Positions 7,745 to 14,544 of a DNA stretch of 64,000 nucleotides are shown here, piece by piece. Each line of letters begins with the position of its first letter. The stretch's first letter is position 1. Made by a program: the position numbers and the translations under genes. Below the pieces are notes generated by a model. That model searched no databases, had not been told where the DNA came from, and saw only the letters and a program-made list of their open reading frames with translations. Source of the DNA: Pedobacter sp. (GTDB taxonomy: Bacteria; Bacteroidota; Bacteroidia; Sphingobacteriales; Sphingobacteriaceae); contig JAVHXV010000005.1 of NCBI GenBank assembly GCA_031119475.1, forward strand, positions 1 through 64,000, read 5' to 3'.

Positions 7745-8198
7745 CCTCGTTTAGAATTACGGCTAACAACCCAGATTTTTACGAAGTTGGCAGTTAAAAT
7801 AAATTTACTATAAAACTGGAAAGGTAGAAGAGGTTACCGCCGATTTTTTCAAAACCTTTATTAGGTATATTAACTTATTTAGTTTGTTCAATTAGTCATG
7901 CCAGAAACATTCTTAAAGAAATGATTTCTCTATGAAGCCGAATCAAATCCTCTGGCCTTGAGCTCTTATTCGACGTTCTTGTAATTTTAAAGGAATTTTA
8001 AGCATTCATTTGATGGCATCAAAGATTTCTCGAATCCCATATTTATCGGATGACAATTAATCATGCTGTCCCATGGGGACTCCTTTGGAGTGTCGGTCGT
8101 TACCTCCCTCACAAACACGTTAGAGAGGGATTCACTAGCGCAAGTCATAAGCGCTCCAAACACGGTTGAAAGGCCATTCCTTCTTTACATCAGCTATA
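7745..8198. other. Intergenic stretch without a supported gene
   Basis: No reading frame with a recognisable product. Part of it (8092-8122) is one copy of an imperfect direct repeat whose second copy lies at 8479-8509, beyond the 11-base array. Confidence 0.4.
8092..8122 (+). repeat. Imperfect direct repeat, copy A
   Basis: Starts GTCGGTCGTTACCTCCCTC and continues CACAAACACG. Copy B at 8479-8509 starts GTCGGTCGTTCCTCCCTC and continues GCAAATACG. They differ by one deleted base and a few substitutions. The pair flanks the 11-base array, as expected if the whole stretch is a dispersed intergenic element. Confidence 0.65.
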
Positions 8199-8372
8199 TA
8201 CCAACGCTATACCAACCATACCTTTTTCTTACCTTTTCTTTACCCTTTCTATACCTTTTCTTTACCTATCCTTTACCTATGCTATACCCTTTGTTTACCT
8301 CCAGGGTATAGAAAGGGTATTTTTTAGGTATAGAAAAAGTAGCAGAAGGGTTAATTTGGTACAGGGTTGGTA
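8199..8372. repeat. 11-base-period TACC/GGTA array with internal inversion
   Basis: TACC occurs at 8199, 8210, 8219, 8230, 8241, 8252, 8263, 8274, 8285 and 8296. From 8219 onward every step is exactly 11. After a centre near 8300 the complement GGTA takes over at 8305, 8316, 8327, 8358 and 8369, with degenerate steps near 8338 and 8349, again in steps of 11. The units read about CTTTACC or CTATACC. The two halves are therefore complementary arms with helical-turn-like phasing. Function unknown. Confidence 0.85.
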
Positions 8373-8478
8373 GATGGAGACAGTACCGTTTGGGGATGTT
8401 GCGGGGAAAAATCCTAATGACAAGCTTCGAACTTGATTCGGGGCATAACATTGGTTTACCTGTAACGGAGGAGATTGC

Positions 8479-8509
8479 GTCGGTCGTTCCTCCCTCGCAA
8501 ATACGGTTG
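8479..8509 (+). repeat. Imperfect direct repeat, copy B
   Basis: Second copy of the roughly 31-base repeat at 8092-8122, in the same orientation 387 bases away, on the far side of the 11-base array. Confidence 0.65.
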
Positions 8510-8612
8510 GGGCATCGGATGATGACATCTTTCCAGCTTGCACGAAATCCCGTTTACAGGTTTCTTCTTTGCACTTTGCCTTTTTACTTTTTACTTTTAA
8601 CTTTTAACTTCT

Positions 8613-8972
8613 TCAATACTGCCCAATACTCAACAATACCAGCGTACAGGCCTCCAATGGCTCTATACCATGCTGATCTAAAAGTTTTTCGAATTGATAG
8701 TTTTCGGTACCCGGATTAAAGATGACCCGCTTGGGCTTGGTCTGCAAGATGTAATCTTCATAGCCCGCTTGTAATGCCGGACCAATGTATAAGGTGATCG
8801 TATCAATGTCGTCGTAAATTGGTCCCGGGCGCTCGATCTTTACGCCGGCCACTTCTCCCTGTTTGATCCCGATGTTCACAATGGGATGTCCCTTAGCTGT
8901 AAGCATATGCGCCGCCCGGTAGGCATAGCGGTCTGCATTTGGTGTTGCGCCGATGATTAATGTCTTTTTCAT
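8613..8972 (-). CDS. CoA-binding domain protein
   Basis: A 119-residue single-domain Rossmann-like protein. It opens with KKTLIIGATPNADRYAYRAA, the nucleotide-binding loop of the CoA-binding (YccU-type) family, and shows the later family pattern (LYIGPALQ, then PKRVIFNPGTEN). Members bind CoA but their reaction is unknown. Start ATG 8972. About 127 bases of word-repeat spacer separate it from the DinB-like gene upstream on the same strand. Confidence 0.82.
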   Translation of the reverse strand: MKKTLIIGATPNADRYAYRAAHMLTAKGHPIVNIGIKQGEVAGVKIERPGPIYDDIDTITLYIGPALQAGYEDYILQTKPKRVIFNPGTENYQFEKLLDQHGIEPLEACTLVLLSIGQY

Positions 8973-9005
8973 ATGTTTTAAGTTGAGTCCAGAAGTCCAA
9001 GAGTC

Positions 9006-9099
9006 CAGTTTTTAGTTCGTAGTTGGTAGTTCTTAGTTGTTAGTTCGTAGTTCATCCTGCCAAACAACCAAAAACCCAAACAACTAAACAACCACTAAC
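9006..9099. repeat. AGTTnnT / AACnAC word-repeat spacer
   Basis: The first half is built of AGTT words (TTAGTTCGTAGTTGGTAG) and the second half of complementary AACA and AACC words, so the spacer can fold on itself imperfectly. It lies between two leftward genes. Confidence 0.6.
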
Positions 9100-9567
9100 C
9101 TAAAATTTCATCAACAGGGCAATCTGCCCGGAATGGTAGGCGTGGTGCTGGATCAGGCCGTTGATCAGTTGCGCGTAGTTGATGCTTTCGTTTTCTCCGA
9201 ATTCCCGATCGTCTTTCACTGCTCTTGACCAATCTGTCAGGTTCAGGTTTTTTAGAGTAGCAATCAGCTTGTCATTGGCCTTTTTAAAATCGTTCACCAT
9301 CAGTTGCCATTCCTGATCAGAATGCGCTGTTGGTGCAGGCCAATCGCCCCTCACGGGTTCCTTTGCATTTCGACCTTCAATCCGCTCGGTTACTTCCTCC
9401 GTCCATGCCGTTAGGTGCAGCACCAGTTCGGCAATGGTATGGGCATTGGGAATGTGGCGAGCAAATACTTTTCCGGCATCTGCCGATTTCAACTGCGCCA
9501 TGACATTGTTGCCATGCCAGGCATCTCCATCAAAAGATTTTTCGAGTTCTGTGATTAAATCGACCAT
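9100..9567 (-). CDS. DinB-like metal-binding protein
   Basis: A 155-residue four-helix protein of the DinB/YfiT superfamily. The metal-binding histidines are in the expected places: one in ELVLHLTAW (about 48) and a pair in HHAYHSGQ near residues 141-148. Related proteins are thiol-dependent transferases or of unknown function. Start ATG 9567, 27 bases downstream of the oxidoreductase gene stop, so the two probably share a transcript. Confidence 0.8.
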   Translation of the reverse strand: MVDLITELEKSFDGDAWHGNNVMAQLKSADAGKVFARHIPNAHTIAELVLHLTAWTEEVTERIEGRNAKEPVRGDWPAPTAHSDQEWQLMVNDFKKANDKLIATLKNLNLTDWSRAVKDDREFGENESINYAQLINGLIQHHAYHSGQIALLMKF

Positions 9568-9593
9568 TCGTTTTTCCTTTTAAGATTAACGTA

Positions 9594-11141
9594 TCAGGCC
9601 CTTGAATTGTTTAGGATGGCATTGGCACAATTGATCCCGTCAATAGCGGCCGAGACAATTCCACCGGCATAACCCGCACCTTCGGCACATGGATAGAGTC
9701 CGGCAAGCTGAGGATGCTGCAAGGTTTCCTTATCCCTCGGGATGCGCACCGGAGCGGAAGTCCTGCTCTCTACGCCCACCAGAATGGCTTCGTTGGTGTA
9801 ATATCCTTTCATCTTCTTCCCAAAAAGGGGCAATGCCGATTTCAGGCTCGAGGCCACAAAGTCGGGAAGGATGTTGTCGAGCATCACGCTTTTCGTTCCC
9901 GGGAGGTAGGAATTCTTCGGAAGGTCTACCGACAGCCTGTTTTCTACAAAATCGATCATCCGCTGTGCGGGCGCAACGAGGTTGCCACCTCCAGCTTCGA
10001 AAGCCAGTTTCTCGATTTCGGATTGGAAGTTGAGCATCCGCAGCGGATCATAGCCCTGCACATCATCCAAGGTAACCTGCACCACCGTGCCCGAACTGGC
10101 ATAAGGGTTATTTCTTTTGGAGGGCGACCATCCGTTGACCACAATTTCGTCAGTGCCCGTGGCACAGGGCGCAATAATCCCCCCAGGGCACATGCAGAAC
10201 GAAAATACGCCCCTGGCCTTCACCTGCTCGACCATGCTGTAATAGGCAGGCGGCAAAAACTCGCTCCTGATGTCGCAATGGTATTGTGCCCGGTCAATGA
10301 TCTGTTGGGGATGTTCGATCCTCACCCCTAAAGCAAAAGGCTTTGCTTCGATGAGGATATTTTTGTGATGGAGGAGTTTATAGATGTCCCTCGCCGAATG
10401 CCCCGTGGCCAAGATGACCGAATCGGCCAAGATTTCCTGGAGCTGGTTAACGACGATGCCTTTTATCTTTCCATCGGAAACGAGCAGGTCGGTCAGCTTG
10501 GAATCAAAGAGCACCTCTCCCCCAGCCTGTTCAATGGTTTCGCGGATGGCGGTAATGATGTGCGGCAATTTATTGGTACCGATGTGCGGACGTGCGTCGA
10601 TCAGGATATCCTGTTCGGCCCCATGCTGCACAAAAAGCTGCAGTACCTTATTGATGTCGCCACGTTTGTTCGAACGGGTATATAATTTACCATCAGAATA
10701 GGTGCCCGCCCCGCCTTCGCCATAACAGTAATTCGATTCGGTGTTCACAATGCCCTGTTTATTGATGGCGGCAAGGTCCCTTCTCCTTTGCTTCACATCC
10801 TTGCCCCGCTCTACCAAAATCGGTTTCAGTCCGTTTTCCAGACATTGCAATGCAGCAAACAATCCCGCCGGACCAGCGCCAACAATGATTACCTTTTTTG
10901 CGGAATCAACTTTTGGATAGGTAAAGATTGGCTGCTGCTCCTGATCGGTCTCATTGATAAAAGCACGGACCTGGAGCCGATAGATGACCTTTTTAGCCCT
11001 GGCATCAATGGAACGCTTTAAGATTTTATAGCTTTTGATGGCCGCCTGTTCAACTTTCAGGCCGGTGGCCAGCACCTTTAGGATACTAGCCTCGTTTGAC
11101 ACCTCTTGCGGGGCCAGGGTAATTTCGATTTCTTTTTGCAT
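9594..11141 (-). CDS. FAD-dependent oxidoreductase (COG2509 type)
   Basis: A 515-residue flavoprotein. The FAD dinucleotide-binding loop VIIVGAGPAGLFAALQC is at about 86-102, unusually far in. The first 80 residues are an extra N-terminal domain found in this uncharacterised dehydrogenase family. The C-terminus contains GLYPCAEGAGYAGGIVSAA, the second FAD-contact motif. The substrate is unknown. A -7 box TAACTTTG lies at 11177-11170 on the minus strand, 29 bases before the ATG at 11141, with CTG in place of the -33 TTG. Confidence 0.85.
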   Translation of the reverse strand: MQKEIEITLAPQEVSNEASILKVLATGLKVEQAAIKSYKILKRSIDARAKKVIYRLQVRAFINETDQEQQPIFTYPKVDSAKKVIIVGAGPAGLFAALQCLENGLKPILVERGKDVKQRRRDLAAINKQGIVNTESNYCYGEGGAGTYSDGKLYTRSNKRGDINKVLQLFVQHGAEQDILIDARPHIGTNKLPHIITAIRETIEQAGGEVLFDSKLTDLLVSDGKIKGIVVNQLQEILADSVILATGHSARDIYKLLHHKNILIEAKPFALGVRIEHPQQIIDRAQYHCDIRSEFLPPAYYSMVEQVKARGVFSFCMCPGGIIAPCATGTDEIVVNGWSPSKRNNPYASSGTVVQVTLDDVQGYDPLRMLNFQSEIEKLAFEAGGGNLVAPAQRMIDFVENRLSVDLPKNSYLPGTKSVMLDNILPDFVASSLKSALPLFGKKMKGYYTNEAILVGVESRTSAPVRIPRDKETLQHPQLAGLYPCAEGAGYAGGIVSAAIDGINCANAILNNSRA

Positions 11142-11169
11142 AAGCGTCAGGTTTTTATCCCGAATGGTA

Positions 11170-11177
11170 CAAAGTTA
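11170..11177 (-). promoter_or_regulatory. -7 box before the FAD oxidoreductase
   Basis: TAACTTTG on the minus strand matches TAnnTTTG. The -33 position 19 bases upstream reads CTG rather than TTG. Confidence 0.45.
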
Positions 11178-11182
11178 CGATT

Positions 11183-11357
11183 CAGTTTTCAGTTCTCAGT
11201 TCATAGTTATCAGTTAGACTCATCCTAAACAACTCAACAACCGACAACTCAACAGTTAACCAGTTAATCAATTAAATAATTAACCAACTAAACAGTTAAC
11301 CAATTAAACAATTAACCAATTAACCAATTTTGCAGTTAACCAACTAAACACTTAACC
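11183..11357. repeat. AGTTAACC word-repeat spacer between divergent genes
   Basis: This roughly 340-base gap starts with CAGTTTTCAGTTCTCAGTT and continues with many copies of AACAACTC, AACAGTTAACC and AACCAATTAA. The words are partly self-complementary (GTTAAC). No gene is supported in it. The lemA promoter should lie in its right part, but no consensus is clear. Confidence 0.6.
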
Positions 11358-11482
11358 ATTTTCCCTATCTTAGGTCAACTTGTCAGTATTTTGTCTGTTT
11401 GCGTAACAAGGTATGAAAGTTGCTATCTAAGTTGAAACCAAGGGGCCGCATAAGGTGGCTTCGAAACCTAAAACAATTGAAC

Positions 11483-12067
11483 ATGAAAAAAATAGTTATT
11501 GGTGTAATTGCAGTTGTCGTTTTATTGGCCCTGATCAGTGGGTGCAATGGCTACAACAAGTTAGTTAAATTGGATACTGATGTCCAAAATAAGTGGAGCA
11601 AAGTAGAAGCGCAATACCAGCGCCGTTCTGACCTGATCCCAAATTTGGTGAGCACGGTTAAAGGGGCTGCGAAATTTGAACAGAGCACCTTGACCGCGGT
11701 GATCGAGGCCCGTTCTAAGGCGAGCCAGATCAAGATCGATCCGGCCAACCTTACGCCAGAGAACATTGAAAAATATCAGGCTGCACAAGGACAGATTGGC
11801 CAGGCGCTGAGCAGGCTAATGGTATTGACCGAAAATTACCCTGAGCTAAAAGCGACGCAACAGTTCAGTGACCTGTCTGTAGCCTTAGAAGGAACAGAAA
11901 ACCGCATTACGGTAGCCAGGAACGATTTCAACGATTCGATCCAGAACTACAATAATGCCGTGAGGAGCTTCCCAGCAAACTTGACTGCCGGTCTGTTTGG
12001 CTTCAAACAAAAAGAAGGATTTAAGGCAGAAGCTGGCGCAGAGAAAGCACCGACAGTATCATTTTAA
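11483..12067 (+). CDS. lemA: LemA family protein
   Basis: A 194-residue envelope protein of the LemA family: an N-terminal hydrophobic segment (IVIGVIAVVVLLALISGC, whose end also resembles a lipobox), then an all-helical domain with the family signature VQNKWSKVEAQYQRRSDLIP and LVSTVKGAAKFE. The start is ATG 11483; an upstream in-frame TTG at 11420 is rejected. In many bacteria lemA precedes TPM-domain genes, as it does here, but the function of the set is not established. A strong intrinsic terminator follows, so downstream expression may be reduced. Confidence 0.92.
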   Translation: MKKIVIGVIAVVVLLALISGCNGYNKLVKLDTDVQNKWSKVEAQYQRRSDLIPNLVSTVKGAAKFEQSTLTAVIEARSKASQIKIDPANLTPENIEKYQAAQGQIGQALSRLMVLTENYPELKATQQFSDLSVALEGTENRITVARNDFNDSIQNYNNAVRSFPANLTAGLFGFKQKEGFKAEAGAEKAPTVSF

Positions 12068-12082
12068 TCTAGGAACGATTTG

Positions 12083-12126
12083 ATAAGGGCTTGTGGATCT
12101 GCCGATGCACATGGCCCTTATTTTTT
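12083..12126 (+). terminator. Intrinsic terminator between lemA and the TPM genes
   Basis: ATAAGGGC (12083-12090) pairs with GCCCTTAT (12114-12121), with TTGTG and CACAT extending the stem, followed by a run of T. It lies between two genes normally grouped together, so it may cut transcription partially. Confidence 0.75.
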
Positions 12127-12140
12127 AATTAGCAGAAATC

Positions 12141-12590
12141 ATGGGGCTTTTCACAACAGAAGAACAGGAATTAATAGCCAATACCATCGCCACTGCCGAG
12201 AAGGCGACCTCTGGAGAAATCAGGGTGGCCATCGAAAAACATTGTCATGGCAGCGCCTTTGAACGGGCTACACAATATTTTGCAGAATTGGGGATGGACA
12301 AAACGGCGCAACATAATGGGGTGCTGATCTATCTGGCATCGGCCGATCATAAATTTGCCATTATCGGCGATCGCGGAATTGACCGTGTGGTGCCCGATGA
12401 CTTTTGGGAAACCACACAGGTGGCCATGAAGGCACACTTTCAGAGCGGTAACTTTGCCGCGGGGATCATTGCCGGAGTTGCTGCCGCAGGTGAAAAACTG
12501 GCCTTGTTTTTCCCTTATCAGCAGGGCGATGTCAATGAACTGCCGAACGACATCATTTTTATGGATCAAGATGAAAACTCATCCAAATGA
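12141..12590 (+). CDS. TPM domain protein, no signal peptide
   Basis: A 149-residue protein consisting of one TPM domain (TTEEQELIANTIATAEKATS, EIRVAIEKHC, then NGVLIYLASADHKFAIIGDRGID). The domain is named for a thylakoid acid phosphatase; bacterial members are uncharacterised. It lacks a signal peptide but ends hydrophilic, so it may act on the inner side of the membrane. Its stop overlaps the next ATG (ATGA, 12587-12590), which shows translational coupling to the secreted TPM protein. Confidence 0.85.
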   Translation: MGLFTTEEQELIANTIATAEKATSGEIRVAIEKHCHGSAFERATQYFAELGMDKTAQHNGVLIYLASADHKFAIIGDRGIDRVVPDDFWETTQVAMKAHFQSGNFAAGIIAGVAAAGEKLALFFPYQQGDVNELPNDIIFMDQDENSSK

Positions 12591-13366
12591 AAAAGCTCTT
12601 TATCTTAACGCTATTGCTGCTGGGCTATCAACTTGGTTTTTCGCAAGAAATCCCTGCCAAGCCGGCTACCTATGCCCTGGTGCATGATTTTACGGGTACC
12701 TTGTCTGCCGATCAGCGAAATGCACTCGAACAGAAACTGCGCACTTTCGAAGATTCGACATCTAATCAGGTGGCCGTCATCCTTGTTAAAACCACTGGCG
12801 ATTATGAGATTGGCGATTATGCGCTTGAAATCGGAAGAAAATGGGGCATCGGTACCAAAGACAAAAACAATGGTATTATTGTTTTGGCAGCACTTGGCGA
12901 TCGGAAAGTAACCATTCAGGTCGGCTATGGACTGGAAGGTGCCATGCCAGATATCTATACCAAGCGCATCAGGGAAAATGATATTAATCCCAATTTCAGG
13001 GCGGGCGACTATTATAAAGGTCTTGATGCGGCCACCAGTTCGATCATTTCGGCCATCAAGGGCGAGTACAAAAATGATCAGCCCAAGAGCAAGAAAATCA
13101 ACAACAATAAAGGTTCGGCCGGATTGATCGTCATCGTGATCATCATCATTATCATTGCCATCATCAAAAGAGGCGGCGGCGGCGGTAGCCAGGTCATTGG
13201 CGGACGCGGCGTTGCGGAAGCATTATTCTGGAGCATGCTGTTCAGCGGAGGCGGAAGAAGCTCTGGTGGAAGTGGCTTTGGTGGCGGAAGCAGTGGTGGT
13301 GGTTTCGGAGGCGGCAGCTTTGGCGGCGGCAGTTTCGGCGGCGGCGGAAGCAGTGGTAGTTGGTAA
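12587..13366 (+). CDS. Membrane-anchored TPM protein with Gly-rich tail
   Basis: A 259-residue protein: signal peptide (FILTLLLLGYQLGFSQ), TPM domain at about 25-150 (VHDFTGTLSADQRNALEQ, QVAVILVKTTGD, GIIVLAALGDRKVTIQVGYG), one very hydrophobic transmembrane segment at about 178-195 made largely of Val and Ile, then a tail of Gly, Ser and Phe (GGGSFGGGSFGG). This is the YgcG-type layout. The TPM domain should face the periplasm with the tail inside. The Gly-rich end is encoded by a GGC-rich repeat that could slip in replication. Confidence 0.88.
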   Translation: MKKLFILTLLLLGYQLGFSQEIPAKPATYALVHDFTGTLSADQRNALEQKLRTFEDSTSNQVAVILVKTTGDYEIGDYALEIGRKWGIGTKDKNNGIIVLAALGDRKVTIQVGYGLEGAMPDIYTKRIRENDINPNFRAGDYYKGLDAATSSIISAIKGEYKNDQPKSKKINNNKGSAGLIVIVIIIIIIAIIKRGGGGGSQVIGGRGVAEALFWSMLFSGGGRSSGGSGFGGGSSGGGFGGGSFGGGSFGGGGSSGSW

Positions 13367-13370
13367 GTTA

Positions 13371-13562
13371 GTTAATAGTTTTTAGTTTCTAGTTTCTAGT
13401 TCGAGAATGAATAGAATAAAGAGCTATCAACTATGAACTGTTAACTGTAAACTGGCAACTGTTAACTGTAAACTGTGAACTACCAACTATTACCTGGACT
13501 TCTGGTCTCCTGGACTCCTGGACTCTAACTTCCAACTTCCCGACTTCCCGACTTTCTAACTC
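13371..13562. repeat. AGTTTCT / AACTGT word-repeat spacer
   Basis: The spacer starts with TTTTTAGTTTCTAGTTTCTA, continues with AACTGTTAACTGTAAACTGG words, and ends with a different word, CTGGACTCCTGGACTC. The first and second parts are roughly complementary. It lies between two rightward genes. Confidence 0.6.
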
Positions 13563-13569
13563 AACCCAC

Positions 13570-13965
13570 ATGTACAGAAAAGACCTCATTACTTCAGAAA
13601 TAGAGAAACTGGCGCAGGTTCTGGCCAGGATCATTGGCTTAAAGACAGAATTAAGGATAAAGGAAGCCGAGATCTTATTCGACGAAACGCTGTCGACAAG
13701 TTTCGGACTCGAAAAATCGATGCTGCTCGATCCGAATGATGAAGATTTCATCCAATGGCTGTCTACCACACCTCTCGGTGCCGAAAAATTGAACGCTCTG
13801 GGAGATTTCCTGTTCAGTGAACTCGATTTTGAGCAACAGACCATCCCCTCCTTATTGCTGGCCAAAAAACTGGATCTGGTTTACCAGCGCCTGGCCGATC
13901 ACTTTCAGGTGGTGCATCTCATTAACATGGGCAGACAAAAATACATCCAACAATATTTAAGCTAA
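13570..13965 (+). CDS. Conserved hypothetical protein, 131 aa
   Basis: I do not recognise a named family. The product is helical and hydrophilic with no signal peptide. It opens YRKDLITSEIEKLAQVLARI, a pattern reminiscent of small DUF6483-like proteins, but I would not claim membership. Start ATG 13570. Its TAA overlaps the Nudix ATG by one base (taATG at 13963-13967), so the two are translated as a coupled pair. Confidence 0.65.
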   Translation: MYRKDLITSEIEKLAQVLARIIGLKTELRIKEAEILFDETLSTSFGLEKSMLLDPNDEDFIQWLSTTPLGAEKLNALGDFLFSELDFEQQTIPSLLLAKKLDLVYQRLADHFQVVHLINMGRQKYIQQYLS

Positions 13966-14504
13966 TGGAAATTTTAAAATGGCAAAAGATTGCCTCCAAA
14001 TATTTGGTAAAGGAAAAATGGGCCACGCTCAGGGTAGATACCTGTAAATTGCAGAACGGCGCCGTTAAAGATGATTATTATGTACTGGAATATCCCAATT
14101 GGGTAAACGCGGTGGCGCTCACCAAGGAATACAAGCTGATCTTGGTAAGACAGTACCGATATGGAGCCGATATCGTGTCGCTGGAAATCCCGGGAGGTGT
14201 AATCGACGACGATGAAGATCCTGAAACAGCCATCAGAAGAGAATTGCAGGAGGAAACAGGCTATACTTTCGGTAGCTGCGAGCTCATTGCTACACTTTAT
14301 GCCAATCCGGCCACTTCCAACAACAAAACCTTCACCTATTTATTGAAAGATGGCGTAAAAACGCACGACCAGCATCTGGATGACCACGAAATCCTGAATG
14401 TGGAGGAATACAGCATCGATGAGGTGAGGCAATTGTTGAAGGACAATAAAATCGCGCAGGCACTCCATGTAGCCGGGCTGCATTATGGACTGATGTTGCG
14501 CTAA
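13965..14504 (+). CDS. Nudix hydrolase, ADP-ribose pyrophosphatase-like
   Basis: A 179-residue Nudix enzyme. The Nudix box is complete at about 78-100: GGVIDDDEDPETAIRRELQE followed by ETGY, matching G-x5-E-x7-RE-U-x-EE-x-G-U. The region before it (ILVRQYRYGADIVSLEIPGG) is the pattern of ADP-ribose or nucleoside-diphosphate-sugar pyrophosphatases. Hydrolysis of a nucleoside diphosphate linked to another moiety, with Mg2+, is expected. It is coupled to the unknown gene before it. Confidence 0.88.
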   Translation: MEILKWQKIASKYLVKEKWATLRVDTCKLQNGAVKDDYYVLEYPNWVNAVALTKEYKLILVRQYRYGADIVSLEIPGGVIDDDEDPETAIRRELQEETGYTFGSCELIATLYANPATSNNKTFTYLLKDGVKTHDQHLDDHEILNVEEYSIDEVRQLLKDNKIAQALHVAGLHYGLMLR

Positions 14505-14544
14505 CGCATATTTTTTCTATATTTATTACAAACTAACTTCTGAT

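Noticed and set aside
836..8372. Possible CRISPR arrays at 836-993 and 8199-8372
   Set aside because: Units are only 11 bases with no unique spacers, and no cas gene is in the window.
8063..8719. Several overlapping frames of 61-109 codons on both strands
   Set aside because: They lie over the TACC/GGTA array and its direct repeats, and their composition follows the repeats.
11420..11482. N-terminal extension of LemA from a TTG
   Set aside because: The ATG at 11483 begins the standard LemA membrane segment. The same reasoning was used to trim the frames starting at 22321, 26057, 33494, 35449-37022 (start side), 44427, 51068, 61217 and 62400.
13155..13385. Ala/Val-rich rightward frame inside the TPM gene
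   Set aside because: It is the shifted reading of the GGC-rich Gly/Ser tail of the TPM protein.
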